This document shows positions 52,700-61,728 of a stretch of DNA of 64,000 nt, piece by piece (the first letter of the stretch is position 1; each line of letters begins with the position of its first letter). A model generated the notes under the pieces. That model did no database searches, was not told where the DNA came from, and worked only from the letters and a program-made list of their open reading frames with translations. Source of the DNA: Pseudobacteriovorax antillogorgiicola. Its GTDB lineage: Bacteria > Bdellovibrionota_B > Oligoflexia > Oligoflexales > Oligoflexaceae. Position numbers and translations under genes: made by a program. The DNA is taken from positions 20,095 to 84,094 of the forward strand of contig NZ_FWZT01000030.1 in assembly GCF_900177345.1 (NCBI RefSeq), written 5' to 3'.

Positions 52700-55600
52700 T
52701 TAAATATCAATCCTTCGCGCTTCAGTCGATGGTGTCAACTGAGCCAGAGGTAAGACAATCTTAAACTGAATCGGCAAGTAGCCATCTACAATTTCACTAG
52801 AAGCTTCCACTAAGATCTCTCCATTGAATTCCTGAAGCCTGGAGCGGATGGCGTTCAAACCAACACCTCGTCCTGATATATCGGTGACGTTTTCCTTTGT
52901 CGAAAAGTCTGGTTCGAAAATACGATTTAGATCCACATGCCTATCGAAGCTTAAGTTGCCATTTGAAATCTTTGCGATATCAAGGCCGATGCCATCATCT
53001 CGAATCGTGATCGATAAAGAGTCTGGTGCCTCTTCAGAGTGGATATAGATCGTCCCTGATTCTGATTTCCCCCTTTTCCTTCGCTCGTTGGGTGTCTCGA
53101 AACCATGGTCTACGGCATTGCGAATAAGATGAACGAAACACTCCTTTAAGGCCTGGAAGGTGTCTTTACTCAATATGTAGCCACAACCTTCCACAACAAT
53201 ATCTGGCGGGGCTTTTTCAAGTTGACAAGCTATGGACCGAGCTTCAGCTTCGAATGATCGGGCTAAAGCCGCAATACTATCTGGATGAACTTGATTCAGT
53301 TGCATTTGAATAGCTTCATAGCAATCACTTGAAACGCCCTTGTGTTTGTGGCTAGCAACGAGATTCTGAACTTTTCTGATAACCTTCAAGTATATATCAG
53401 TTTCATCCTGCCTTTCTCGCTGCTTGAGGTTGGTCTCATAAATACTATTGTACTCATTCAAAACGCGCCGAACTTCTGGAAGATGATTCTCTGACTTTTT
53501 GAAAAAATCAATCATAAAATTGGGGCTTTCTTTAGCCGCTAATTGTAAATCATTCTCAACATCGTTGATTAAGTTCATCATGATCGAGAGCTTCATCATG
53601 CGACTGAGTCCCTTGAGAGTATGAAACCCTCGCTTGACGACAAGGACATTCGTTTCGCTGGGATGAGCTCTTGCTTGGTCGATCTCATCTATGAGCTTCA
53701 TCGCCTGACTGTAGAATCGTTCGAAGTCCCCACCATCAATGTTAAGGAGTTCAGTTAGCTTCTTGGCATACAGAGTTTGCTGCTGATTACTCATCTGGAG
53801 ATGCCTAAGATCTGTGACATCTCTAATAGCTAGCAGAATTTGTGATACCTTGTTTTCTTCAACCGTAACACAGTTCCAGTCAAGCTCGACCATCTTCTTT
53901 CGGCCATCCGAGAATCTCAGAATTGCTTCGCGGGGAAGGAGGTGTTCATTGAGTTGCCAGGCTAATGAATCGCAGTGAAGTGCATATTTTAGCACTGTGA
54001 TAATTGTTTGAACTGTATCAGTACCGATCTCTAAGCGGTGTAGAATGTAGTTGAGATCCAACTGATGATCCATTGGATTTTCAAGGATTTCATAGAGGTA
54101 CTTGGACTGGTCGGAGCATACAAGTTGATCTCCCTCATCTGCTTTTTTAATCGTTAACAGGCCTTGGCTCATACTTTCCAGGATCGCGGCAATTTGCTCC
54201 TTACTTTCTTGAAGCTGTCGCGTCCGGAGCTCGACCTTCTCTTCCAATGACTCATACAACTGAGCGTTTTCTATAGAGATAGTCGCCTGGTTACCTAGAA
54301 TCGAGATGATACTGAGCCTTTCCTTGGGGAATGCGTTATAAAGCTCGCGATTTTCTAAATAAACGATCGCCTTTATCTGAGAACTGGAAAATAAGGGGTA
54401 GACGAGCAGTGACTTCACGTTGTTTGTTTGAATGCACCTTTCTTTGAGGTAGCGCCCGACTCGTCTGATATCAGATAAGATGAGAGGTTTAGAGCTTTCA
54501 AGAACGTCATTAATAGCCAGCCAGCAAATGTCTATGGCTTGATTACTAGGATAAGCTTCCTCGTTTGAGCCTTGGTCTTGGTAGTCTTCATAGGCCTTGA
54601 CTAACCAGGTACCTTCGGACGACGGGTCTGGTGTTAAAAGGGCTGCATGACTTGCACCGGAGCTTTTTCTTATGACTCCAATCAGGTTTCTTAGAACTTC
54701 CTTTGGTCTTAGCTCCGCTGCGATTGCCTGGTTGCTTCGAATGATAGCCATCACATCATATTGTTCTGGGTCCCTAGAGAGGCTCTTAGTCGGATCGCTT
54801 AACTCAGCTCCAGGTTCTCGACGTCCTCGATCAAGGAAGCTATAATCCTTGCTAATTTGATCGACTTTAGCGGATGCGCCGTAGGTTTTATATGAGTTGG
54901 TCGCAATATCGATGAAAGCTCTTTCAAGCCAAGCCAAATTCATACTCTTAGCTAAGTCAGCAGCTCGTTCTGATGCGAGCCCAGCAGCCCAGAAATAGCC
55001 ATGCTTTTCAGATGCAGATATAGCTTTTTCGTAGGCTGATAGAGCCTTAAGAAAACTTTTCCGCCTTCGAAACGTTTCAGCAAGGAGGAGGCAGTAGCAA
55101 TGGTCAAAGTTTTCGGGAACTACCCTTGAAAGCTTACGTAGATGATGCTTGATGCCGAGTAGCTTGATTCGATTTAGCCTATAATTGCAGCTCTCAATCT
55201 CTGAAAGAAAGGCTTGAAAGAAGCTTAGATAGGGGTGAAATATCATGCCAACGATCGGGCTACCATCAAGGTTTTTGATCCATTCGGACGCTCTCTGGTA
55301 GCGTCCGAAAATGATATCGTTGAAAGCGCAAGTTACGCACCAAAGTGCAACGGCTGAAGGATTGCCTTGCAAGCTTTCTTGAAGGTGTCGTGCATCCTCA
55401 CCCTCAAAAATTGTAAAATCAATGTGACCATCCTCTAGTGATTTGATGAAGCGCTTTAGGATTGCAAAGGATGTTTTAGACCAGACAGATACCTTGACCT
55501 TTTCAAGGAATGCGTATTGGTCTACTGCTTGGCTCATTTCGTCAATTGAGCTTGATACGAAGATATGGCAGATGTTGTTGATGCCTCGGCAGTAGTCGAC

Positions 55601-58600
55601 CCAATTAATCTCACCAGCCTTGATCAAGTTTCTTTCTGCTTCTGCCAGGATCTGAAAATCCTCTCTAACGTCTTGAGTCCAATGAGCAATAAACGCGGCA
55701 CGAGTAAATAGGGCCCGGCCGACAAAGGTAGGGTTAGCATTATCATCGCCTAGACGCAAACCTGCTTGAGACAGCTTTTCGCCCTTTGTATAGTTGCCTA
55801 GAATAGCAGAGTGGATCACACCAAAAGCATTGAGTATTAGTGTTGAACTTTCGAGAGTGCCAGCCCTGAGAGCTAGGCGGGCAACGATGAGGACGTTGAC
55901 CGCATAAAGATTCATATTGAATTGGTAGCTAGAATCTAAAAGACGAATCAAGATATCGATAGCCTGACTGAGCCGCTCATCGATGGCAGGTGGTAGCTGG
56001 TCCAGGCAATCAATATCCTTTTTTCTAAGCTCTAGGCTAGTTCGTATCAATTCTAGAATAACCTTTGGGGTTCCAACAGATTTGTGGGGAAAAGCAATAT
56101 TGAGCAGGCCTAAGGCTGTGCTTGCGACCATGCAAGCTTCCTTGAACCTTCCGACTTTTGCGAAAAGTTCGATCTTTTTCTTGTAGATCTGAATTTTAAG
56201 TTCTTTTTTGCTAGTGCTTGAAATCAGGTGTGTAAAAACCTTTTCAGATTGATCAGGCTGTTCACAATAGTATAGAGACTCAGCCAGAAGAAAGTTGATT
56301 TGAAAGGATATGTCAGCATCGAGACTCGTTTCAAGTTTTTCAGCTACGTTATTGGCTGCTTGACACAGCTCAGAGGCTCTTCGGAATGCGGCAGTTGCTC
56401 TGGCTTTTTGAGCAGCTACAAAATAGATATCGACCAATCTTTGAAGCTCATCTTGATCTTTGACTAGTGGTGACCCAACATTATAGACTTCAGCTAGAAA
56501 AATGACAGAATAGTTGGACGTTTCTTGAAGCCCCTGACGAAGAAATAGTACCCTTGCTAGCTTTAGATGAACTTGTATAATTCTGTCTTGGGATAGGTAG
56601 AGCATCGCTGCTTGTTGGATTCTGTCGTGAGCAAATTTATAGTATATGCTGTATTGGTTAACTGATGACTGAAAAGTATCTGGCACGGATGGGTCAGCGA
56701 TGGAGCTGTTTTCAGCCATGATAATTTGCAATTCACAAGCGCGCCAAAGGGAACTTAATAAATCTTGGCCTGTGCTGCTGCAAATTTCAGCGAGTAAGTT
56801 AAACTCAAACCGTGACCCAATGCATGCTCCTATAGCCAGAATCTCTCTTAGCTCTCCATCGAGTGATTTCATCGTATTCAGAACGAATTCAACGACATTT
56901 GATGAAATCTTCAAGTCCTTGATGTCCTGGATTTGAGCCTTCCAGACTCTAGATTCTTGATCGTAGTTTATATAGTTTTTTTGGTAGAGGTTTGATAGGA
57001 GTTGTCTAACGAAAAAAGGATTTCCTCTAGTCTTCTCAAATATAATCTCACTTAGTATTTGTAACTCATCTCCTTGTATCTTCAAGGTGTCAAAGAGCAG
57101 AGTCGATATGTGGCTCTCATTGAGGTCTTGTAAGAGGACTTCGGGTACGAAAATATCATCTTTCTCTAAGCTTGCCATCATTCGTGAAAATGAGTGACCA
57201 GTGTCTATTTCGTTGCTTCGATAAGCCATCATTAAAAACAAATATCGATCGTCGACCTTTCTGAAAAGGCTTCGAAGACACTCCAGTGAACTTTCATCGG
57301 CCCACTGAATATCATCTAGAAAAAGCACTAGGGGCTGGTCGGGAGACGCAATCACATCGATAAATTGACCGAATGCAGCCATCACTCTATTTGTGTTTTC
57401 AGTTGCTCCTAGATCAGGAAGCGTGCCAAGCTCAGAGCCCATTAGTTGTTCTAGGTCTGGAATCAACACTTGCAAAGCTAAGCCTGTATCGGAGAGTTCC
57501 GATTGAAGTCTTCTCTGTAACTTGAGTACCTCGGATTTTGGTTTTTCCATGATCTTTTCGACAAGTTGCTGCATGCATTGGGTGAGAGCGTTGAATGGAA
57601 CATCACGCCTAAATTGCTTGAACTTACCAGAGATAAAGATCCCGTGAGAAAGAGACACGGATTTTTCGAGCTCGAATGCGAGAGATGACTTACCTATGCC
57701 TGAGTGCCCGACCAGCCTTAAACTCTTAAGCCTACCTTTTGTGGCTACATCTAGGTAGGCATGGGTCATGATATCTATTTCGCTTTCGCGGCCGTAGAGC
57801 TTTTCTGGAATCTTTAGGAAAGAGGAATAATCTTCTATCCCTGGCAGCCAGGATGAAGAAACATTCTTACTAAGTATCAGTTCAAGATCATGAATGATTC
57901 CATGGGCACTTTGATAGCGATCTTCCGCCTCTTTCGCTAATAGTTTCTCAATCACTTGATCAAGGGCTTTCGGTATTGCTCGATTGTATTGACTGGGAGG
58001 TGATACACGCTCTCCGATATGGGACGCGACAAGGCTGAGTGGATCACTGGATTCAAATGGTGGCCTCCCTGTGAGCAAGAAGTAGAATGCAGCACCTAGA
58101 GAATAGAAGTCGGTGCGATAGTCGATACTCCGATTCATCCTGCCAGTTTGCTCAGGAGAGATGTAGGACAGATTGCCTTCAAGATCATGAATACTGGACT
58201 GGAGCTGCTGCTCCTTGCTCAAGGTCGAGGCATTTTCAAAGCTGATGATCTTCAATGCCTGATCGGCTTGATTGTAGATTAGTTGACTGGGATTAATATT
58301 ACGGTGAATGAGTTTTGCGTCGTGAATCTCATTGATGGCTATGATCGCTTGTTTTGCGACAACGACGAATTCATCGAGAGGAAAAGCAGCTTCTGATAAA
58401 ACAAGATTTTCTAGTGATTCTCCAGAGACAAGTTCCATCTCCATTAGGGCCGCATCGATGGCTTCCTTAAAGTTAAAGACCTTCACTGCGTGTCTGAAAT
58501 TATGGCGAGATAAAATTGAATATTCTCGTTTAAGTTTCAGAATACTACTTCTATCGACTCCATTTGCAACAGAGAGTTTCAAAACAAGCTCTTTGCGATC

Positions 58601-58687
58601 GTCTACTGAACGAGCCTTGAAAATTGCTGCCGATTTTTGCCGTGATGTAGAAACAAGCCCAATATAAGGCTTCAGTAGTGGATGCAT
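52700..58687 (-). CDS. 1995-residue hybrid: pseudokinase, AAA/STAND ATPase, GAF, CheA-like HPt/HATPase
   Basis: Domains in order: a Ser/Thr-kinase fold at about 1-265; an AAA/STAND ATPase at about 300-620 with Walker A GHSGIGKSS near 329 and Walker B LFLDDIQWAD near 459; a long helical region to about 1250; GAF near 1320-1460; a PAS-like segment near 1500-1640. The C-terminus is an HPt with GFHTLKGLSRMM (His near 1688) and a HATPase with HLIRNAVDHGFE (near 1855). The kinase catalytic loop reads HRNINPSQ instead of HRDxxxxN, and DFG is SFE (near 148), so the kinase is probably inactive. The C-terminus resembles CheA, not HisKA. A CheY-like gene lies 127 bases upstream on the same strand. Confidence 0.82.
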   Translation of the reverse strand: MHPLLKPYIGLVSTSRQKSAAIFKARSVDDRKELVLKLSVANGVDRSSILKLKREYSILSRHNFRHAVKVFNFKEAIDAALMEMELVSGESLENLVLSEAAFPLDEFVVVAKQAIIAINEIHDAKLIHRNINPSQLIYNQADQALKIISFENASTLSKEQQLQSSIHDLEGNLSYISPEQTGRMNRSIDYRTDFYSLGAAFYFLLTGRPPFESSDPLSLVASHIGERVSPPSQYNRAIPKALDQVIEKLLAKEAEDRYQSAHGIIHDLELILSKNVSSSWLPGIEDYSSFLKIPEKLYGRESEIDIMTHAYLDVATKGRLKSLRLVGHSGIGKSSLAFELEKSVSLSHGIFISGKFKQFRRDVPFNALTQCMQQLVEKIMEKPKSEVLKLQRRLQSELSDTGLALQVLIPDLEQLMGSELGTLPDLGATENTNRVMAAFGQFIDVIASPDQPLVLFLDDIQWADESSLECLRSLFRKVDDRYLFLMMAYRSNEIDTGHSFSRMMASLEKDDIFVPEVLLQDLNESHISTLLFDTLKIQGDELQILSEIIFEKTRGNPFFVRQLLSNLYQKNYINYDQESRVWKAQIQDIKDLKISSNVVEFVLNTMKSLDGELREILAIGACIGSRFEFNLLAEICSSTGQDLLSSLWRACELQIIMAENSSIADPSVPDTFQSSVNQYSIYYKFAHDRIQQAAMLYLSQDRIIQVHLKLARVLFLRQGLQETSNYSVIFLAEVYNVGSPLVKDQDELQRLVDIYFVAAQKARATAAFRRASELCQAANNVAEKLETSLDADISFQINFLLAESLYYCEQPDQSEKVFTHLISSTSKKELKIQIYKKKIELFAKVGRFKEACMVASTALGLLNIAFPHKSVGTPKVILELIRTSLELRKKDIDCLDQLPPAIDERLSQAIDILIRLLDSSYQFNMNLYAVNVLIVARLALRAGTLESSTLILNAFGVIHSAILGNYTKGEKLSQAGLRLGDDNANPTFVGRALFTRAAFIAHWTQDVREDFQILAEAERNLIKAGEINWVDYCRGINNICHIFVSSSIDEMSQAVDQYAFLEKVKVSVWSKTSFAILKRFIKSLEDGHIDFTIFEGEDARHLQESLQGNPSAVALWCVTCAFNDIIFGRYQRASEWIKNLDGSPIVGMIFHPYLSFFQAFLSEIESCNYRLNRIKLLGIKHHLRKLSRVVPENFDHCYCLLLAETFRRRKSFLKALSAYEKAISASEKHGYFWAAGLASERAADLAKSMNLAWLERAFIDIATNSYKTYGASAKVDQISKDYSFLDRGRREPGAELSDPTKSLSRDPEQYDVMAIIRSNQAIAAELRPKEVLRNLIGVIRKSSGASHAALLTPDPSSEGTWLVKAYEDYQDQGSNEEAYPSNQAIDICWLAINDVLESSKPLILSDIRRVGRYLKERCIQTNNVKSLLVYPLFSSSQIKAIVYLENRELYNAFPKERLSIISILGNQATISIENAQLYESLEEKVELRTRQLQESKEQIAAILESMSQGLLTIKKADEGDQLVCSDQSKYLYEILENPMDHQLDLNYILHRLEIGTDTVQTIITVLKYALHCDSLAWQLNEHLLPREAILRFSDGRKKMVELDWNCVTVEENKVSQILLAIRDVTDLRHLQMSNQQQTLYAKKLTELLNIDGGDFERFYSQAMKLIDEIDQARAHPSETNVLVVKRGFHTLKGLSRMMKLSIMMNLINDVENDLQLAAKESPNFMIDFFKKSENHLPEVRRVLNEYNSIYETNLKQRERQDETDIYLKVIRKVQNLVASHKHKGVSSDCYEAIQMQLNQVHPDSIAALARSFEAEARSIACQLEKAPPDIVVEGCGYILSKDTFQALKECFVHLIRNAVDHGFETPNERRKRGKSESGTIYIHSEEAPDSLSITIRDDGIGLDIAKISNGNLSFDRHVDLNRIFEPDFSTKENVTDISGRGVGLNAIRSRLQEFNGEILVEASSEIVDGYLPIQFKIVLPLAQLTPSTEARRIDI

Positions 58688-58814
58688 ATCTCCTCCAATG
58701 ACAACATCGGAAGTTAATACATAGTCTAAAGCTTTCCATAGTCTAAATTCTTAAAGGCGAGAGAGCCTAAAGCGGCTATGATTTGGATGAGGCAAGATAT
58801 TCCTTGTCCAAAGT

Positions 58815-59177
58815 CTATTCTAATAGAAAAATTTGACTTACCAACGTCTTGACCCGTTGATTAGATATTGGTTTTACCAGCCACGTTATGATATTTAAAT
58901 CTTTGATTTCTGAGCCGAAAACCTCAAATTCTGTTGTTAACATAACAACTGGAAAACGAAGCATTTTGTTATCAGCCAGCTTCCTAAGCATCTCCAGCCC
59001 CGTTAGCCCTGGCATGTGGTAGTCTAGGAAAACAAGATCTGGATGGGGATGGTTCTGAAGATAGGTCATGCCTTCCTCTGCTGATTCAGCTTCATGGATT
59101 TCATAATCCCTTGTAAGAATGACCTTTAGCTGCCTTCTGACTTCCAAGCTATCATCGATAATCAGGATTTTCTTCAT
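58815..59177 (-). CDS. Stand-alone CheY-like response regulator
   Basis: The 120-residue receiver has KILIIDDSLEVRRQL (D8-D9), phosphoacceptor D52 in VFLDYHMPGLTG, switch Thr in MLTTEFEVF and lysine in WLVKPI. It lies between an XRE-TPR regulator gene (24 bases upstream) and the giant hybrid gene (127 bases downstream) on one strand. It is the likely phosphate acceptor of the hybrid's CheA-like HPt domain. Confidence 0.88.
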   Translation of the reverse strand: MKKILIIDDSLEVRRQLKVILTRDYEIHEAESAEEGMTYLQNHPHPDLVFLDYHMPGLTGLEMLRKLADNKMLRFPVVMLTTEFEVFGSEIKDLNIITWLVKPISNQRVKTLVSQIFLLE

Positions 59178-59201
59178 ATCTTTCTCAACTCTTAAGTGGT
59201 C

Positions 59202-60314
59202 TTATTGTGACTCTAAGTGATTGTTTGACGTTGGCACTTTTAACGACTTCGCTAACTTTATCATCCTCTTATTCAAGTTCCTAAAATCGTCGAAAATTTG
59301 ATCCAATTTTATCCCATGATCCAAGCCATTCAAGGACGATGAGCAATTTAATAGGACCTCTAGCTGGAAAATATGGGGTAGATCAGATTTCTTGGACAAA
59401 ACCTTCCGGGTTAGATACAGTGACCGATCGCTGTTTCCTTGATAGGAAGCTATGATCGCTTCATAGGAAAGGCATCGAACGAGGCTATGCGCTGCTGGTA
59501 TCTCATCAAAGATTTCTTTTGCCATATTTAAGTGATGCATGGCTTGTTGAGGTTCGTCTAAGCTTAGCCATATGCTTACTAAGTGTAGATTTCCTCCTAC
59601 CCACTGATCAAGGATAATCTCACTTGATACATAAAGATCTAGCCCTTGTCTCAATGATTCTCTTGCTTCGGATCGCTTTCCCTGAAAAATTTGGCTTAGA
59701 GCAAGGCCAAGGTACGCTAGTCCTATCAACCAGAAGCTTTGGGCTCGGATGATTACGATACGAAAGCGTTTGACAGCTAGTGTTAGGTCATCATCGATCA
59801 GAGAAGCTAGCGCTTCTAAGAGATTTTTTCGAGCTGCTGTATCAAATCGTTCGTAGTTCAATTCAAGGTTAGTAGACTTTTGAACGATGGCGAGGAACTG
59901 AGATAACTCAAGGTTCAAGATTCGGCTCACACTATCGACAAGTAGAGAATTGATCCGAAGATTTTCGATTACGCTTGATTGAGAGTGGGCAATGAGAGAC
60001 GATAGTTCGTTATAGTACCCAGCTACCAAGGCCATTTCTATAACTTTATCGCCACTGATTTCTTCATGTTTAGGCCTTAAAGGGGCTGGAACTGTTTGTT
60101 TTAGCTCATCCGATAATTGACTTGGTTGACATTGGAGTACCCGTGCTAGGAGTAAAAGTTTGTCTTCATCGATATATGGTATCTTCCCAGAAAGCCATCG
60201 ACTGAAAGTCTCTCTTGTCACGCTGAGCATGGCAGCCAGGTCACCTTTTTTAAGGCCCGCCGCATCCACTTCCTGACGAAGCGCCTCTCGATTAATTTTT
60301 AGCCGATTCTTCAT
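59202..60314 (-). CDS. XRE-type helix-turn-helix regulator with TPR-like domain
   Basis: The 370-residue protein starts with an XRE HTH: EVDAAGLKKGDLAAMLSVTRETFSRWLSGKIP at residues 15-46. From about 90 it is helical with TPR-like units (FWLIGLAYLGLALSQIFQGKRSEARESLRQGL; YEAIIASYQGNSDRSLYLTRKVL). Such HTH-TPR proteins often sense a peptide or small molecule through the TPR. It is the first gene of a cluster with a receiver and the hybrid kinase. The 400-base intergenic region upstream carries inverted TTGATC repeats that may be its operators. Confidence 0.8.
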   Translation of the reverse strand: MKNRLKINREALRQEVDAAGLKKGDLAAMLSVTRETFSRWLSGKIPYIDEDKLLLLARVLQCQPSQLSDELKQTVPAPLRPKHEEISGDKVIEMALVAGYYNELSSLIAHSQSSVIENLRINSLLVDSVSRILNLELSQFLAIVQKSTNLELNYERFDTAARKNLLEALASLIDDDLTLAVKRFRIVIIRAQSFWLIGLAYLGLALSQIFQGKRSEARESLRQGLDLYVSSEIILDQWVGGNLHLVSIWLSLDEPQQAMHHLNMAKEIFDEIPAAHSLVRCLSYEAIIASYQGNSDRSLYLTRKVLSKKSDLPHIFQLEVLLNCSSSLNGLDHGIKLDQIFDDFRNLNKRMIKLAKSLKVPTSNNHLESQ

Positions 60315-60723
60315 TCAAAGATTCCCCAAATCCGATGGGTTCGAGCGTAGCTGTATTGCCAGGTTAGAGCCCTTGGCTCCGTTTTCGTTCGTATTACTAC
60401 GTTCGGTGGTGTGACTAGAAAATTGATCAAAAAATGTAATAAGCAATAAATACTGACGGTTACCATTGAATCTAAGGGTCTGTTTTTTGATCAAGACGCA
60501 ATTCCTAAAAGATGCGTTTTGGATTCTTAGCTACTTGCAGCTATCTTTGGGTAACCACCTCACCTGAGAAGCGTCTTTTCGTCAAATATAAAATGACTGT
60601 AATGCACTAATAATAATAATTAAAACAGGAGTGATCAATTTTTCGATCAAATTGTCCGAAAGGACTTAAAACAAAAAGACCATATCATTCGACACACGCA
60701 AGAAAGCTCCTAAAGAGGTTTGT
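60315..60723. other. Regulatory intergenic region between divergent XRE and 60724 genes
   Basis: About 410 bases with no gene. It is rich in the hexamer TTGATC/GATCAA: a 12-base perfect inverted repeat (60423-60434 and 60483-60494) and a GATCAA direct pair at 60633-60650. Promoters for both genes should lie here; I found no strong consensus pair. A TAATAATAATAAT run lies at 60609-60621. Confidence 0.55.
60423..60494. repeat. 12-base inverted repeat TTGATCAAAAAA / TTTTTTGATCAA
   Basis: The arms at 60423-60434 and 60483-60494 are perfect reverse complements with a 48-base spacer. Each arm includes the palindrome TTGATCAA. The spacing suggests two binding sites for one regulator, rather than a terminator. 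Confidence 0.65.
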
Positions 60724-61188
60724 ATGAACACGATAACACTGCCAAATGCATCAAGAACACTGGACCACTACATGAAAGTCTTAGAGAAGGACTTCCTGAT
60801 TTTGGATATCTTATCCAAGGCGAGAGTTGCTAAGTGTGTTGGTCCTGTGTGTTTCTTGATACATATAAACAGCATGCTTGGAAACATCAGCTGCATCTTA
60901 GTAAAGCTTCAAGGATCAAGCTTGAAGTCTTCACTTCTTTCACGGACACTAGATAAATCATCTCACCTGAAAGCACTGATTCAAGAAGTTGTCAAACTTA
61001 AGGTCGTTACATTTGACGAAGACTTTGACCAGATCCTAAGAAAGCATCAGATCGATAACTTGAAATTTGCAGGCTCCAAGGAAGAAATATTTAAGAGTGT
61101 CATGTCATTTCTAGAAGTAGATAGAATTCAAATGGTGGACTGCCCCTCTGTTTCCGTCCGGTTTCACAGAAGCTGGGTGGGCTACTGA
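60724..61188 (+). CDS. Protein of unknown function (154 residues)
   Basis: AGAGG lies five bases upstream of the ATG, which supports a real gene. The product starts with a polar helix and contains VGPVCFLIHINSMLGNISCILVKLQ (hydrophobic strands with two Cys), then LKALIQEVVKLKVVTFDEDFDQILRKH and KEEIFKSVMSFLEVDRIQMVD. It looks like a compact alpha/beta cytoplasmic protein. I recognise no family. It is divergent from the XRE-TPR regulator across the TTGATC-rich region and so may be its target. Confidence 0.6.
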   Translation: MNTITLPNASRTLDHYMKVLEKDFLILDILSKARVAKCVGPVCFLIHINSMLGNISCILVKLQGSSLKSSLLSRTLDKSSHLKALIQEVVKLKVVTFDEDFDQILRKHQIDNLKFAGSKEEIFKSVMSFLEVDRIQMVDCPSVSVRFHRSWVGY

Positions 61189-61728
61189 ACTACCAAAACC
61201 CATCGCACGCTCCATAAGATTCCAGTCTATTGGAGGATGACCCGCTTTTCGGCGGAGGGTTGGCCTTTGGCCAGCCTCTCCTTTTAGTTCTGTCTTCATC
61301 ACCTTGCTAGCATTTTTACGGAACATTCTTTTCACTACTGCAAATTTCTGTGGATCACTAAATACATGAAATAAGCCTAGAGCTAATAAGCAACTCTCGT
61401 GGAACTCAAACTTACTATTCGTGTACTTATTTTGATCTGTTTGATGATCAGTAGAAAATTGCTAGAAACAAACAATAATTCATGCCGTATTTCAAAAATC
61501 AATATTAAGAATTATCTGATCTCAATCACATTTCGATGTATCGTAAATGAAGTCGACCAAAAGCTTGAGTATATCGTTTTTTTATTGACGTTATTTTAAC
61601 AGGTTACTTTTCTTCCTATAAAAATATAGTTTCAAGCCTATTTTTTTCACATGACTTTAGACAAAGTGCCGAAGATCGGTCTTACTTATAATCAGATGTT
61701 TGTGAAAGAAGCAAAAGGAATATAGGTT
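61189..61728. other. Intergenic region between the 60724 gene and the HD-GYP gene
   Basis: About 540 bases. A likely terminator occupies 61254-61286. The second half (61380-61700) is very AT-rich; a 66-codon frame (61399-61599) lies in it but has no ribosome site and a low-complexity composition, so I do not count it. The promoter of the HD-GYP gene should be in 61600-61728, but no clear consensus is seen. Confidence 0.45.
61254..61286 (+). terminator. Probable terminator after the 60724 gene
   Basis: GGAGGGTTGGCC (61254-61265) pairs with GGCCAGCCTCTCC (61269-61281), with one bulge, around a TTT loop, followed by TTTT. It lies 65 bases past the stop codon. Confidence 0.6.

Noticed and set aside
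61399..61599. 66-codon frame in AT-rich intergenic DNA
   Set aside because: No ribosome site, low-complexity composition, no recognised family.
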